Shown here: piece after piece, positions 45,520 to 55,674 of the stretch
How the letters are laid out: every line of letters starts with the position of its first letter
How positions within the stretch are numbered: the first letter of the stretch is position 1
Assembly: GCF_000317535.1 (NCBI RefSeq)
Contig: NC_019757.1
Location: 1 to 64,000 of the forward strand
Length of the DNA stretch: 64,000 bases
Direction: 5' to 3'
Origin: Cylindrospermum stagnale PCC 7417
GTDB taxonomy: Bacteria > Cyanobacteriota > Cyanobacteriia > Cyanobacteriales > Nostocaceae
The notes under the pieces: model-generated
Told to the model about the DNA's origin: nothing
The model's database searches: none
The model's input: the letters and a program-made list of their open reading frames with translations, nothing else
Program-made: the position numbers and the translations under genes

Positions 45520-46398
45520 GTGTTTGCGATCGCACTTCAACAGCAACAGTACAAAACCTACATCCTTTCTGATAACGCTTCTCGCGCCCAACTAGAAGTT
45601 GTGCCAGAACGCGGCGGTATCATCACCCGTTGGCGTGTCCAAGGGCAAGAAATGCTCTATTTAGACGCTGAACGCTTTACCCATCCTGATTTGAGCGTCA
45701 GGGGTGGAGTGCCGATTTTATTTCCCATCTGCGGCAACTTACCGGATAATACTTACACCCATAACGGGCAGCAGTATACTCTCAAACAACACGGTTTTGC
45801 TCGTGAATTACCTTGGGAAGTAACTGACCAAGTAACCAAAGATCAAGCTAGTCTCACTGTCGTCCTCAAGAGCAACGAGCAAACAAAGGCAGTTTATCCC
45901 TTTGACTTTCAACTGGCTTTCACCTACGAACTCCAAGGTAATACCTTAGAAATTCGCCAAGAGTATCAAAATCTGTCATCCACACCAATGCCGTTTTCGG
46001 CTGGTTTCCATCCCTATTTTGCAGTGGGTGATAAAACTCAGCTAGAGTTTGAAATTCCCTCTGGGCAGTATTTAGACCAGCAAACCAAAGAAGTTCACCC
46101 CTTTAACGGCAATTTCGACTTTAGCCGGGATGAAATGGATTTTGCCTTTGGACAGCTAACGGGTCAATCTGCCGCTGTCGTCGATCATCGCCGCAAGCTA
46201 AAACTCACCCTAGATTACGATGAGATTTATCCTTGGCTGGTGTTTTGGACGCTTAAGGGCAAAGAATTCTACTGTCTAGAGCCGTGGACTGCTCCTCGTA
46301 ACTCCCTGAACACTGGTGAAAACCTGACTGTGTTGGCTCCTGGAGCTAGCTGCACTGCTTCTGTGCGGTTAACAGCAAATCTTTTCTCAGCCCCTTGA
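45520..46398 (+). CDS. Aldose 1-epimerase family protein
   Basis: A 292-residue galactose-mutarotase-like enzyme that interconverts sugar anomers. Landmarks are 'GGVPILFPICGNLPDN', the catalytic-His region 'LKQHGFARELPWEV', 'FSAGFHPYFAVGD' and 'YPWLVFWTLKGKEFYCLEPW'. The last pattern fits the glucose-6-phosphate-1-epimerase-like branch. It starts with GTG at 45520, with TAGGA upstream at 45507. It follows pdhA on the same strand after a heptamer repeat array. Confidence 0.85.
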   Translation: MFAIALQQQQYKTYILSDNASRAQLEVVPERGGIITRWRVQGQEMLYLDAERFTHPDLSVRGGVPILFPICGNLPDNTYTHNGQQYTLKQHGFARELPWEVTDQVTKDQASLTVVLKSNEQTKAVYPFDFQLAFTYELQGNTLEIRQEYQNLSSTPMPFSAGFHPYFAVGDKTQLEFEIPSGQYLDQQTKEVHPFNGNFDFSRDEMDFAFGQLTGQSAAVVDHRRKLKLTLDYDEIYPWLVFWTLKGKEFYCLEPWTAPRNSLNTGENLTVLAPGASCTASVRLTANLFSAP

Positions 46399-46447
46399 CA
46401 TACTCCCATCTCATGATGGTACAATGGGAAAGTTGAAAAACGCAAAA

Positions 46448-46519
46448 GGGTCGCTAACTCAACGGTAGAGTACTCGGCTTTTAACCGATTAGTTCCGGGT
46501 TCGAATCCCGGGCGACCCA
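46448..46519 (+). tRNA. trnK: tRNA-Lys (anticodon TTT)
   Basis: A 72-base cloverleaf. The acceptor stem GGGTCGC (46448-46454) pairs with GCGACCC (46512-46518), discriminator A. The D stem is ACTC/GAGT. The anticodon loop CTTTTAA gives anticodon TTT. The T arm CCGGG-TTCGAAT-CCCGG is perfect. CCA is not encoded. The first anticodon-stem pair (27-43) is a C-T mismatch. It is read in the same direction as the epimerase gene, 49 bases downstream. Confidence 0.95.
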
Positions 46520-47043
46520 TTTTTTAGGAATAGATGCTCGCTGATGCCACGAAGATGAAGGCAGAGGCGAGCATTGTTGTGTTTGGGGAGATTGAAACAG
46601 GGACGGTGCGCTTGAGTGGGGGGGAGATAAGCTGACAATCCTATAATTTGCATACCATCATTCAATCTAACTCTTGTAGGGTGGGCATCCTGCCTGCCCT
46701 TGATGTTCAAATTAAAAAGTCCAATAGCTTATAACCATTTCAAAACAATTATCACTGTACAAAATTTAATTCAAGATAGAAAATAGCTGTCTTACGTGTA
46801 AATACTTAGTTTGTTGTATATTAAAATAGTATAAGTTATAATCATCCTGGTAAGTAGGTGGGCGTAAAAAAATATAAGATAGACCTAACCCCCAACCCCT
46901 TCCCTGCAAGGGAAGGGGAGTAAGATTAAAGCCTCACCCAAGAGCAGGGGAGAGGTTTGGAGAGAGGTCTTATATTTAATTCAGCCCATCTACTTACTAG
47001 CAGCTTTAGTGCGTCTTTAAATTTTGGGTTGATTATAAGAAAT
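46520..47043. other. Gene-free region with dispersed repeat
   Basis: No supported gene. A 'GTAGGGTGGGCATCCTGCCT' segment at 46677-46696 resembles a common cyanobacterial palindromic repeat. A larger element at 46884-46976 begins 'ATAGACCTAACCCCCAACCC', contains the hairpin CCCTTCCCTGCAAGGGAAGGG (about 46899-46919), and ends 'GGAGAGAGGTCTTATATTTAA'. It shares its ends with 39190-39290. The open frame of the next gene extends back into this repeat, which is why a later start is chosen for it. Confidence 0.55.
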
Positions 47044-50000
47044 ATGATTTTGAAAAAATTCAAAAACAATTTGTCAGGTAGATTGAAACACCTGCAAGTA
47101 TTTCAGGCTGGGAATCTGCGGAGTTTAGTGAATAAAAAAGTAATTTGGTATGGAGTTAACTTTGTAGGTGGTATGAGTCTGGGATATGTTTTGGGATTAG
47201 TTAAGGCTCATGTAATTATTATCAATAAATTAGCTATGATTACTTTCAAAACTACAGCGATTAATTGGGATTTAATTATTTCTAAATTATCCTGGGTAAA
47301 AGATTGTTTTAACTGGATTATTTCAATAACGCCTAGCACAGGCTTTCTCTCAGATGTCGTAGCTTTTCAAGGAGCAATAATTGCTATTGCTATACCTCTC
47401 AGTTTGGAAATTATTTCTAGAATATCTGAGCGGTATCAATCAGGAGTTATTACAAAGAAATTTAGCCAAGAATGGGTAATAAAGCGACTGCCTATTATTT
47501 TAGTAATAGATATTATCAGTGCTATTAGCCTCAAATTTTTTGTTTATAATGATTCAGTTTCTTCTACTCTCGGCAAAATCATTGCATGGATTACATTTGG
47601 ATTATTTTTAATTACGGTAGTTTTACTAAAATTATTCTTTGATATTCTTCGACGTTATATAACTGATACGACTTTCCTATTAGATGAGCTTTTCAAGGAT
47701 ATGGAGGAATTACTTAATCCCCAAACCCAAAATAAAAAAGTAGATAAAAAAGTTTTAAAATCAAAACAAAAACAATTCGTTGAGGCTCTTGAAGCTACTG
47801 GTGACATTTTAGTATTTGAAACAAAAAATAAGAAAGGAGAAGAAAAAATTAAAGAAGGGCTAAAGAGAATTGGGGAGAAAATGGGGCAATTTCTTGAAAT
47901 GCAAAAAAGTAGACCTGAAGAATTTGAGCGGTTACTTTTATCTCAAGATTTTTTTGATATATATGAGAAGGATAAAACTAATGCTCAAATACTATTGGCA
48001 TTGAATACTGAAAAACATCTTGTTTCATTTACAGCAGCAGTCAATCAACTTTTGAGAATCCGCGAAGCTGCTTTAGAAGTAAACAATATTGAGATTGGGC
48101 TTTTGGCAACTTATAATATTATCTATTTACTTAAAGATATATCACAAATACCTAATAATCCTTTATTGGTCGAACAACTGCTTAAAAGTCTTGCTGAAAT
48201 CAGAAGAAGCATTAAACAAAACCAAGATGATTCAGCATATGATGTTACCATAAGCTGGTACAAATATATAGTTTTTAATAAATTGTTTGATATTTCATAT
48301 TTAGAGCTATTTGATAGATACTTTTTTTCTTGTATTAAAGACATCATATCTAAAGCTCAAACTTCTCTGTTTAAGAGTTTAGTAGGTACTTTTGTTACAA
48401 GATCTATACAACTCCAGGGTTCAGGATATGAAAATATTGAGGATTATGTATCATTTGTCAGTGATTGCAATTATCAAAAATACAAAGAAATAGATGAAAT
48501 ATATCAGATAAATAGTAAAATAAAAACTTTAAAAGAACAAAGTCAATATATTCGTACAATAAAGCAGCAAGAGAGTTGTCTAGGAATTGTTAATGAAGTA
48601 GTAAAGTTACTACAACCTTGCTTTGGTGAAGTTCAAAAACAGGAAGCTAAACAAAAAGAAGATAAACTTAGAGAAGATATTACTTCTAATTTAAAGTTTA
48701 ACAACCTTATAGATATTATGTTTGGGGCTGGAGCATACTGTATTTTCAAACAAAAATATGACTATATTGAGTATCTATGGAATTACAATCAACCATCTGA
48801 TTCAAATGCAACCTGGTTAAATAATGATATTGTTCCTAACACACTTGGAGTTTTGATAAATTTTTATTTTAATCAAAGACCAAAAGATTATTCTTTTATT
48901 TGGGAGGATCATCACGGAAGTGAAATCTACTATAAAAAATATTTTTTGTTGCTGTTGCTTCGAGAATTTCAAAAAAATAATTGCCAAAAAACGATTGATC
49001 AATTTAGGTTATCTGATACTCTAGATTCCCGCGAATTAATTAATATACGTGACTCAGTAGACAGCTTTATCGAACTGGCTAATAAAATCAAAGATGATAC
49101 GGACAGTTTAAGAACGATTGGATTTAATATTGCTAGTATTGACGATGATATTGAATCTGCGTTAATTCCATTTTTGGAGAGTTTGAAACCAAAAATTGAA
49201 AAGCAGATAAAGAGTTTATTAAAAATCCAACGTATCAGTTCTGATAAAGTCGATGAATTTAAAAAAGATTTAACTGAGAATTTTAATAAATCAACAATCA
49301 TCAGAAATATTCTTAGTTATTATGAGTTGTACGAAGAGAGAATTCATGAGGTTTTAGAAGATAGAATTAGTCCATTTTCTAAAATACAGGACAAAGCTGC
49401 TTTTTTTGAAGAATGGTACTCCTCATATTCTGATATGGGTTTTACCTACGGTAGGGATTTAGCAAGAAACGAAAATTTAATAATTATAGATGAAATAGCC
49501 AATTTGTGCCAAGAGATTGATAATATTAAATTGGATACAACAATTGAGCTATTTAGAAACAATTTAGATGAATTAATTATTATTGCAATTAACTCCGCTC
49601 ATAGATTCAACAAAAATACAGGTAAGTTTAATGCTAAATGGCAAAAAGATTATCCACAAATGAAAGTGCGAGGCTTTGAGGGTTGCTATAAATTTGGAGA
49701 GTGGGATATTCCAGTTTTTCGGGTGCGTGACAATACTATTAACGAGAGAATTTTAATCCTTGATAAGTCTAGACTCGGTAAATTAGTTCAGTATTCACCT
49801 AATAGTGAGATAAAGAGGGAAGAATTGACAGGTATATTTCATATCAGTGTTCAGTCTTTTTCAGAAAATCAAGAACTAATGAATAATTTGCTACAGAATC
49901 CACCAGACTGCTTAACCAATTTGGGTGATCAAGTCCAACAAAAAGATTATTTAGAGCAAAAGGTTCAAATCGAAATTTCTCAAACATTTCAGTTTGAGAA

Positions 50001-50076
50001 ACATCAAGACTTTCAGGGGTATTTAATAAAATTATCTAATCAAGATTCTTCTAATTTAGATAACTTTATCTCGTAA
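47044..50076 (+). CDS. Large uncharacterised membrane-anchored protein
   Basis: A 1010-residue protein I do not recognise. Near the N-terminus there are about four hydrophobic segments ('WYGVNFVGGMSLGYVLGLV', 'VVAFQGAIIAIAIPLSLEII', 'LPIILVIDIISAISL', 'IIAWITFGLFLITVVLLKLF'), all before about residue 205. The remaining 800 residues are a hydrophilic, mostly helical cytoplasmic region rich in Lys, Glu, Ile and Asn, with no motif I can name. The coding DNA is much richer in A and T than its neighbours, suggesting acquisition. The ATG at 47044 is chosen because the 29-residue upstream extension is encoded by a dispersed repeat. A membrane-bound defence or stress role is possible but unsupported. 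Confidence 0.75.
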   Translation: MILKKFKNNLSGRLKHLQVFQAGNLRSLVNKKVIWYGVNFVGGMSLGYVLGLVKAHVIIINKLAMITFKTTAINWDLIISKLSWVKDCFNWIISITPSTGFLSDVVAFQGAIIAIAIPLSLEIISRISERYQSGVITKKFSQEWVIKRLPIILVIDIISAISLKFFVYNDSVSSTLGKIIAWITFGLFLITVVLLKLFFDILRRYITDTTFLLDELFKDMEELLNPQTQNKKVDKKVLKSKQKQFVEALEATGDILVFETKNKKGEEKIKEGLKRIGEKMGQFLEMQKSRPEEFERLLLSQDFFDIYEKDKTNAQILLALNTEKHLVSFTAAVNQLLRIREAALEVNNIEIGLLATYNIIYLLKDISQIPNNPLLVEQLLKSLAEIRRSIKQNQDDSAYDVTISWYKYIVFNKLFDISYLELFDRYFFSCIKDIISKAQTSLFKSLVGTFVTRSIQLQGSGYENIEDYVSFVSDCNYQKYKEIDEIYQINSKIKTLKEQSQYIRTIKQQESCLGIVNEVVKLLQPCFGEVQKQEAKQKEDKLREDITSNLKFNNLIDIMFGAGAYCIFKQKYDYIEYLWNYNQPSDSNATWLNNDIVPNTLGVLINFYFNQRPKDYSFIWEDHHGSEIYYKKYFLLLLLREFQKNNCQKTIDQFRLSDTLDSRELINIRDSVDSFIELANKIKDDTDSLRTIGFNIASIDDDIESALIPFLESLKPKIEKQIKSLLKIQRISSDKVDEFKKDLTENFNKSTIIRNILSYYELYEERIHEVLEDRISPFSKIQDKAAFFEEWYSSYSDMGFTYGRDLARNENLIIIDEIANLCQEIDNIKLDTTIELFRNNLDELIIIAINSAHRFNKNTGKFNAKWQKDYPQMKVRGFEGCYKFGEWDIPVFRVRDNTINERILILDKSRLGKLVQYSPNSEIKREELTGIFHISVQSFSENQELMNNLLQNPPDCLTNLGDQVQQKDYLEQKVQIEISQTFQFEKHQDFQGYLIKLSNQDSSNLDNFIS

Positions 50077-50296
50077 CATCATGTTTGATCCCAAAGTTAG
50101 AAGAATATCCCCAAGATACTTAGCCAGTAGGATGCATTACGCTTTAGCTAAATTACCTTCTCAACGTGCTTAGACATAGCCCGTTGTAGACATCGCCTTT
50201 TTGTTGGAATTGAGATTTTGAAAATGTGGAAAGTGCGATCGCGAACAGCGGGCGCTTTGCGCCATCGCATTTTTGTGATTGCTCTAAGTGCGATAT

Positions 50297-50557
50297 TTAT
50301 TCCTTTTCGTCCTCATCCGGCAAATTTTCCATCTCCTGGGCAATTAGCGACTGAAAATCATCTCCACAATGAACATGCAAATGAATTGCAGCAGCCAGCA
50401 ACTCTGCCAGAATTTCAGCTTGTTGTCTAGCATTCAGGTGAGGTGACTGAAGCTGATAAATTAAAGCAGTGACAGTTTGGCATTCTGAGCCTAACTCAGT
50501 AATTAATGTACTTAAAGTAGAATTGGCAACAGGAAGGGAGCGATTGCGAATCTGCAT
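50297..50557 (-). CDS. Small hypothetical protein
   Basis: An 86-residue protein, helical and acidic at the C-terminus ('AQEMENLPDEDEKE'), with 'ARQQAEILAELLAAAIHLHV' in the middle. No family recognised. It begins 5 bases after the stop of the gene at 50563-50748 on the same strand, so the pair is probably a small operon. Size and pairing recall toxin-antitoxin or phage-derived genes, but no motif supports that. Confidence 0.5.
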   Translation of the reverse strand: MQIRNRSLPVANSTLSTLITELGSECQTVTALIYQLQSPHLNARQQAEILAELLAAAIHLHVHCGDDFQSLIAQEMENLPDEDEKE

Positions 50558-50562
50558 AATAA

Positions 50563-50748
50563 TTACTTCCCCAATCGTTTGAGTGCTTGCTGAATGCCTT
50601 TGTCAAAAGCACAAATTTCATTTTCCCAATGTCTGATTAAACCTTCATCGGGAAAGTTCTTTTCGTACTCTAGTCTAATCTTTTCTTGATGTTCAGCAAT
50701 ACGTGCATTCAGTGAGCGAATTGCTTTTCTGTGGTTTTTATTGCCCAT
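50563..50748 (-). CDS. Small hypothetical protein
   Basis: A 61-residue, strongly charged, helical protein (MGNKNHRKAIRSLNARIAEH, then 'EKNFPDEGLIRHWENEI'). The ATG at 50748 is preferred over a longer in-frame start because the extra 25 residues are atypical. The pattern suggests a coiled-coil. No family recognised. It is the first gene of a two-gene minus-strand unit. Confidence 0.5.
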   Translation of the reverse strand: MGNKNHRKAIRSLNARIAEHQEKIRLEYEKNFPDEGLIRHWENEICAFDKGIQQALKRLGK

Positions 50749-50908
50749 AAAGTTGCCAGATGCACCCACATATTGCCACAAATGCCTCATGTTGTGGGCG
50801 TCTCCACCTTTACATTTTACCAATGGTTTCGCCTACTCTTGATGTTTTCGCAGTGCGATCGCCTTTGGCGGGGCGTAGCCCATCGCATCCAAAACTACTT
50901 TGTTGCAT

Positions 50909-50961
50909 ATTCATAGTCATATCGAGTATGATTTATATACGAACTCGATATGACTATGAAT
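50909..50961. promoter_or_regulatory. Long perfect inverted repeat upstream of the catalase gene
   Basis: Two perfect 19-base arms, ATTCATAGTCATATCGAGT (50909-50927) and ACTCGATATGACTATGAAT (50943-50961), flank a 15-base AT-rich spacer. It lies 91 bases upstream of the catalase ATG. There is no T-run, so a terminator is unlikely. An operator for a dimeric or tetrameric regulator, or a strong 5' leader hairpin, would fit. The rest of the gap 50749-51051 shows nothing else. Confidence 0.7.
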
Positions 50962-51051
50962 TAATTCGTTCTATAAATGAGCGCCTGTATGTCACCTGCC
51001 CAAAGTACACTTTTGGCCATCTAAGTAAATTAATTGAGAGCTTGTTTACCC

Positions 51052-52542
51052 ATGACTGAACCCCAAAAATTGACAACTGCTGACGGTATCCCCGTTGCTG
51101 ATAACCAGAACTCACTCACCGCTGGAGCGCGTGGCCCTGTATTAATCCAAGATTTCCACCTGATAGAAAAGCTGGCTCATTTCAACCGAGAACGAATCCC
51201 TGAGAGAGTTGTCCATGCTAAAGGTGCGGCGGCTTTCGGTACTTTTACAGTAACCAACGACATTACCCGCTACAGCAAAGCCAAACTTTTTTCAGAGATT
51301 GGCAAAAAAACCGAAGTTCTGCTGCGTCTTTCGACAGTCGGAGGAGAAAAGGGTTCAGCCGATGCCGAGCGTGACCCTAGAGGCTTTGCCCTCAAGTTTT
51401 ATACTGAAGAAGGCAACTGGGATATTACAGGCAACAACACCCCTGTTTTCTTTATTCGCGACCCCCTCAAGTTTCCTGATTTCGTCCATACCCAAAAGCG
51501 CAATCCCCAAACCAATTGCAAAGACCATAATGCCATGTGGGATTTCTGGTCACTCAGTCCTGAATCACTCCACCAGGTGACGATTCTGTTTTCAGATCGG
51601 GGAATTCCGAAAAACTATCGACACATGGACGGTTTCGGTAGCCATACATTCAGTTTGATTAATGCTCAAGGCGATCGCGTTTGGTGCAAATTTCACTTCA
51701 AGACACTGCAAGGACACCAAACCTTAACCAATGAGGAATCGTCTAAGTTGAAGGGAGAAGACCCCGACCATGCAACGCGTGACTTGTTTAATGCGATCGC
51801 TCAAAAAGACTATCCCAAATGGCGGATGTGCCTTCAGGTGATGACAGAAGAGCAAGCCGCAAAACATCCAGACAACCCCTTCGATTTAACAAAAGTTTGG
51901 AAGCAAAAAGAATATCCCTTAATCGAAGTCGGAATTTTAGAGCTAAACCGCAACCCTGAGAATTATTTCGCCGAAGTTGAGCAAGCCGCTTTTAGCCCTA
52001 GTGCAGTAGTTCCCGGCGTTAGTTTCTCTCCAGACAAAGTTCTTCAAGCCCGCCTCTTTTCTTACCCAGATGCTCAACGGTATCGCTTGGGTGGTAACTA
52101 TCAGCAACTACCCGTCAATCAGCCCAAATGTCCAGTCATGCATAACCAGCGAGATGGCTTGATGGCATCAGGAAACAATGGCGGTAGCGCTCTCAACTAT
52201 GAACCGAATAGTGCTGAGGGTACGCCCAAAGAAACTTCATCTTATGCAGAGCCACCCCTACATCTAGGTGATGTTGCCATTGATCGTTACAATCATCGTC
52301 CAGGAAACGACGATTACACCCAGGCTGGTGATCTCTATCGGTTACTAAATCCTGAGCAACAGGAGCGCCTGGTTAAAAACATCCTTGGCAGTCTCAGTCA
52401 AGCCAGGCAAGATATCCAAATGCGTCAAATTTGCCACTTTTTCCGGGCAGATGTTTCCTATGGTCGGCGTGTAGCTGAGGGGTTAGGGATTTCAATTGAT
52501 CCTTCAATGTTTCCTGCTACTGGTAAATCTGTAGCCGTCTAG
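51052..52542 (+). CDS. Monofunctional haem catalase
   Basis: A 496-residue catalase that converts hydrogen peroxide to water and oxygen. Catalytic His55 is in '[15 protein letters not shown]'. The distal Asn region is '[20 protein letters not shown]', and the proximal haem-ligand Tyr is in '[18 protein letters not shown]'. The length fits small-subunit (clade 3) catalases. The ATG at 51052 begins the typical [12 protein letters not shown]; an upstream TTG adds only six residues. It has a striking inverted repeat upstream and stands alone in its transcription unit. Confidence 0.95.
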   Translation: MTEPQKLTTADGIPVADNQNSLTAGARGPVLIQDFHLIEKLAHFNRERIPERVVHAKGAAAFGTFTVTNDITRYSKAKLFSEIGKKTEVLLRLSTVGGEKGSADAERDPRGFALKFYTEEGNWDITGNNTPVFFIRDPLKFPDFVHTQKRNPQTNCKDHNAMWDFWSLSPESLHQVTILFSDRGIPKNYRHMDGFGSHTFSLINAQGDRVWCKFHFKTLQGHQTLTNEESSKLKGEDPDHATRDLFNAIAQKDYPKWRMCLQVMTEEQAAKHPDNPFDLTKVWKQKEYPLIEVGILELNRNPENYFAEVEQAAFSPSAVVPGVSFSPDKVLQARLFSYPDAQRYRLGGNYQQLPVNQPKCPVMHNQRDGLMASGNNGGSALNYEPNSAEGTPKETSSYAEPPLHLGDVAIDRYNHRPGNDDYTQAGDLYRLLNPEQQERLVKNILGSLSQARQDIQMRQICHFFRADVSYGRRVAEGLGISIDPSMFPATGKSVAV

Positions 52543-52627
52543 AAGTTTGAACTACCCAACGCTGGACTGATTGCAGGTACAGCGTTGGCTTCTGGTTTCA
52601 CTAGCTGTTGACTTTCCACTTTTCAGC

Positions 52628-52912
52628 TTAATACACATCATCATGAGAACCTAAAGTCAACAAAGAAATTGCTAATTCCCCAGAATCAGGATTAGGAACA
52701 AACTCAAATAATATACGGTTGTTATAGTCAATGGAACAAGCCCATGTACCCGATAAATCCCCCTTTAATTTATGAGTATGCAAGCTAGGATAAAACGGAT
52801 CTTCAGCCAGGTTTTGTAATGTTTGCTCAACCAAAGAGCGTAATTGCGGATTCCAACGAGCTAGACGCTTAAAATCTCGTACAAACCCTGTACTCCATAA
52901 TAGTTGCATCAA
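52628..52912 (-). CDS. RelE/ParE-superfamily toxin (YafQ-like)
   Basis: A 94-residue small basic protein: 'FVRDFKRLARWNPQLRSLVE', then 'EDPFYPSLHTHKLKGDLSGTW', 'SIDYNNRILFEF' and 'LTLGSHDDVY'. This is the usual layout of RelE-type mRNA interferases, with the terminal 'GSHDDVY' typical of the YafQ-like branch. Its start codon overlaps the stop of the preceding antitoxin gene by 4 bases. Confidence 0.85.
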   Translation of the reverse strand: MMQLLWSTGFVRDFKRLARWNPQLRSLVEQTLQNLAEDPFYPSLHTHKLKGDLSGTWACSIDYNNRILFEFVPNPDSGELAISLLTLGSHDDVY

Positions 52913-53127
52913 CTATCCAACTCCGCCACTAAATCAGCAACAGTTCCACTACGCACTTCGCCTTTAGAATAAGCTTCACGAGCTTCTGCAACTGCTTTTA
53001 ATAAGGCATCTCGTCGCTGTTGTTTGAGACGGTTTTGGATAATATCTATAAGAATAACTTGATCTTCTGGATCGAGTGCTTCTACAACTTCTATAGCTTG
53101 CTGTAATGTAGATGTTTTTTCTAGCAT
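52909..53127 (-). CDS. Antitoxin of the RelE-like pair
   Basis: A 72-residue helical, acidic protein (MLEKTSTLQQAIEVVEALDP, then 'DQVILIDIIQNRLKQQRRD', ending 'VADLVAELDS'). It precedes and overlaps the toxin gene by 4 bases, the standard antitoxin-first layout. The 'LDPEDQ..LI.II..RL...RR' pattern is common in cyanobacterial antitoxins of this type. It would neutralise the toxin and probably autoregulate the pair. Confidence 0.8.
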   Translation of the reverse strand: MLEKTSTLQQAIEVVEALDPEDQVILIDIIQNRLKQQRRDALLKAVAEAREAYSKGEVRSGTVADLVAELDS

Positions 53128-53486
53128 GATTAGTTAGTAAGTCTGATTCTAATTATATTTTAGTACTTACTAGGTCAATGGTTAAGCTAGGTATCAATAG
53201 TATCGAAAAATAACTGTAAATTTTAAGTATTCTTATATGGCAAGTGCTTGATGCCAAATTTATAAAAATATTTGTCAAATCATTAAGATTTATTTACATA
53301 AACAACATGAATATTGTTTAAACAGATGCCAAATCCCAAGCAGTAACGAGGTTTGAGCGATATCCCACACCAGCTAAACCCGCAACAAACCTTATTTATT
53401 CCTAGCCAGTAGGTTTGAGAAAATCAGAAACGATTTAATTAATCAAGCACTTATAGTTATTTCAGTTGAAACGGGAGAACACAAAC
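53128..53486. other. Upstream region of chlB
   Basis: No gene in these 359 bases. The stretch is AT-rich and should carry the divergent promoters of the antitoxin gene and chlB. A 'GGGAG' ribosome binding site (53473-53477) precedes the chlB ATG at 53487. Confidence 0.5.
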
Positions 53487-55013
53487 ATGAAATTAGCTTA
53501 CTGGATGTATGCAGGGCCAGCCCACATCGGCACTTTGCGGATTGCTAGTTCATTTAAAAACGTGCATGCAATCATGCACGCTCCCATTGGTGACGACTAC
53601 TTTAACGTCATGCGCTCCATGTTATCGCGGGAGAGAAACTTTACCCCAGTGACAACCAGCGTCGTTGACCGCAACGTTTTAGCCCGTGGTTCCCAAGAAA
53701 AGGTGGTAGACAACATCACCCGCAAAGATGCCGAGGAACACCCAGATTTGATTGTTTTAACTCCCACCTGCACCTCTAGCATTTTGCAAGAAGACTTGCA
53801 CAACTTTGTCGAACGGGCGCAGCTGGAGGCGAAAGGGGACGTAATGCTGGCGGATGTGAACCACTACCGCTATAACGAACTGCAAGCCGCCGATCGCACT
53901 TTACACCAAATTGTCCAATACTACATTGAGAAAGCCCGGAAGCGGGGGGAACTACCAGAAGGTAAGACCGAAAAGCCCTCGGTTAACATCATCGGTACTT
54001 CCACCCTCGGTTTTCACAACAATCACGACTGCACCGAACTCAAACGGCTGATGGCTGATTTGGGGATTGAGGTAAATACCTTAATTCCTGAAGGTGCTTC
54101 GGTGAACGATTTGAAGAAAATGCCGAAAGCTTGGTTTAACTTGATTCCTTACCGTGAACTCGGTTTAGCCACAGCCCAATATCTAGAGGAACAATTTGGC
54201 ACACCTTATATAGATATTACCCCGATGGGTGTGGTAGAAACTGCCCGTTGTATTCGCAAGATTCAGCAGGTGGTTAACGCCCAAGGTGCGGAAGTGGACT
54301 ATGAAGAGTTCATCAATGAGCAAACTCTGCACGTATCTCAAGCGGCTTGGTTCTCTCGTTCTATCGACTGTCAGAACTTGACGGGTAAGAAAGCAGTGGT
54401 TTTTGGGGATAATACCCACGCTGCGGCGATGACCAAGATTTTAGCGCGGGAGATGGGGATTCATGTAGTTTGGGCTGGGACTTACTGCAAATATGATGCA
54501 GACTGGTTCCGCGAACAGGTGAGCGAATATTGCGATGAAGTGCTGATTACAGATGATCATGGCGCAATTGGGGATGCGATCGCTCGCGTTGAACCCTCCG
54601 CCATCTTCGGAACCCAAATGGAACGCCACGTTGGTAAGCGTTTGGACATTCCCTGCGGCGTCATTGCAGCACCAATTCACGTGCAAAACTTCCCCATTGG
54701 TTACAAACCATTTATGGGTTACGAAGGCACAAATCAAATCACAGATTTAATCTACAATTCCTTCACTTTAGGAATGGAAGATCACCTCTTAGAAATCTTT
54801 GGTGGTCACGATACCAAGGAAGTAATTAGTAGAGGAATTTCTGCTGATTCTGATTTGAGTTGGAGCAAAGATGGTCAAGCAGAACTGAACAAAATCCCTG
54901 GTTTCGTGCGCGGTAAAGTGAAGCGCAACACTGAAAAGTTTGCCCGTGAACGTGGGTTTAAAGAAATTACAACTGAGGTACTTTACGCCGCGAAGGAATC
55001 CGTCGGGGCATAG
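53487..55013 (+). CDS. chlB: Light-independent protochlorophyllide reductase subunit B
   Basis: ChlB and ChlN form the catalytic component of dark-operative protochlorophyllide reductase, a nitrogenase-like enzyme of chlorophyll synthesis. It has 508 residues. It starts with the diagnostic '[19 protein letters not shown]'. The cluster-associated Cys is in '[13 protein letters not shown]', followed by '[14 protein letters not shown]' and '[16 protein letters not shown]'. The C-terminal ChlB tail ends '[13 protein letters not shown]'. A TTG seven codons upstream is rejected in favour of the ATG, which gives the conserved N-terminus. chlL and chlN are not in this window. Confidence 0.97.
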   Translation: MKLAYWMYAGPAHIGTLRIASSFKNVHAIMHAPIGDDYFNVMRSMLSRERNFTPVTTSVVDRNVLARGSQEKVVDNITRKDAEEHPDLIVLTPTCTSSILQEDLHNFVERAQLEAKGDVMLADVNHYRYNELQAADRTLHQIVQYYIEKARKRGELPEGKTEKPSVNIIGTSTLGFHNNHDCTELKRLMADLGIEVNTLIPEGASVNDLKKMPKAWFNLIPYRELGLATAQYLEEQFGTPYIDITPMGVVETARCIRKIQQVVNAQGAEVDYEEFINEQTLHVSQAAWFSRSIDCQNLTGKKAVVFGDNTHAAAMTKILAREMGIHVVWAGTYCKYDADWFREQVSEYCDEVLITDDHGAIGDAIARVEPSAIFGTQMERHVGKRLDIPCGVIAAPIHVQNFPIGYKPFMGYEGTNQITDLIYNSFTLGMEDHLLEIFGGHDTKEVISRGISADSDLSWSKDGQAELNKIPGFVRGKVKRNTEKFARERGFKEITTEVLYAAKESVGA

Positions 55014-55166
55014 TTTCGGGGGTTAATTGAGAAGATTCAGGGGTAAGGATTTATTGAGGATCTTTACCCCTCAATTTTATTCACTAAAAGGCTTGACAAA
55101 CAACTGAAGTCTGAACTAATATGGAATCTATTATGTAAATTACTATTTAAAATAACCAAATTAAAT

Positions 55167-55496
55167 ATGAATCAAGACACAGCGGCGTTATTTGCGGCAG
55201 TTCCTGATGCTGGCATTAAGCACAGTCAAGAAAAAGTTGCGCCTTATGCTGTATGTCATCCAGAATTTCTGGAAGACCTCACCTATTGGGTAGACACAAA
55301 CCGCAAAACAGCTCTTCACGTGTTTAAGCTGATTGAAGCGATTATGCGAGATCCTTTTACAGGCATTGGTAAACCTGAACCTTTAAAATACCTAGATTCA
55401 AATACATGGTCACGACGACTTACCAAAGAACATCGTATTGTTTATCGAGTAAGTGATGACCGAATTGATTTTCTGCAAGCTCGATATCACTATTGA
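55167..55496 (+). CDS. YoeB/Txe-family toxin, first copy
   Basis: A 109-residue mRNA-interferase-like protein. The C-terminal 85 residues match YoeB: 'LIEAIMRDPFTGIGKPEPLK', 'WSRRLTKEHRIVYRVSDD' and the terminal 'ARYHY', with the catalytic Glu and His of the family. It has a longer N-terminus than usual. No antitoxin precedes it; an antitoxin and an almost identical second toxin follow at 55675 and 55946. It looks like a partial duplication of the downstream pair. Confidence 0.85.
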   Translation: MNQDTAALFAAVPDAGIKHSQEKVAPYAVCHPEFLEDLTYWVDTNRKTALHVFKLIEAIMRDPFTGIGKPEPLKYLDSNTWSRRLTKEHRIVYRVSDDRIDFLQARYHY

Positions 55497-55674
55497 AATC
55501 ATTATTTCAGTTAATACGCGAGCCTCTAACCAGTCAAGCTATGATGTAGTGGAAAGCGTACCTTACATCTTGTATCAACCCCAATAACCGCCTCAGAATC
55601 AATTCCCAGGCGAGTTAGTTAGCTCACTGAGAATGGTGCAAGATGTCAGGTACGGCATTAGGAAAAATACCACC

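Noticed and set aside
46957-47043. Longer start for the large membrane protein
   Set aside because: The extra 29 residues are translated from a dispersed repeat (46884-46976); the ATG at 47044 is preferred.
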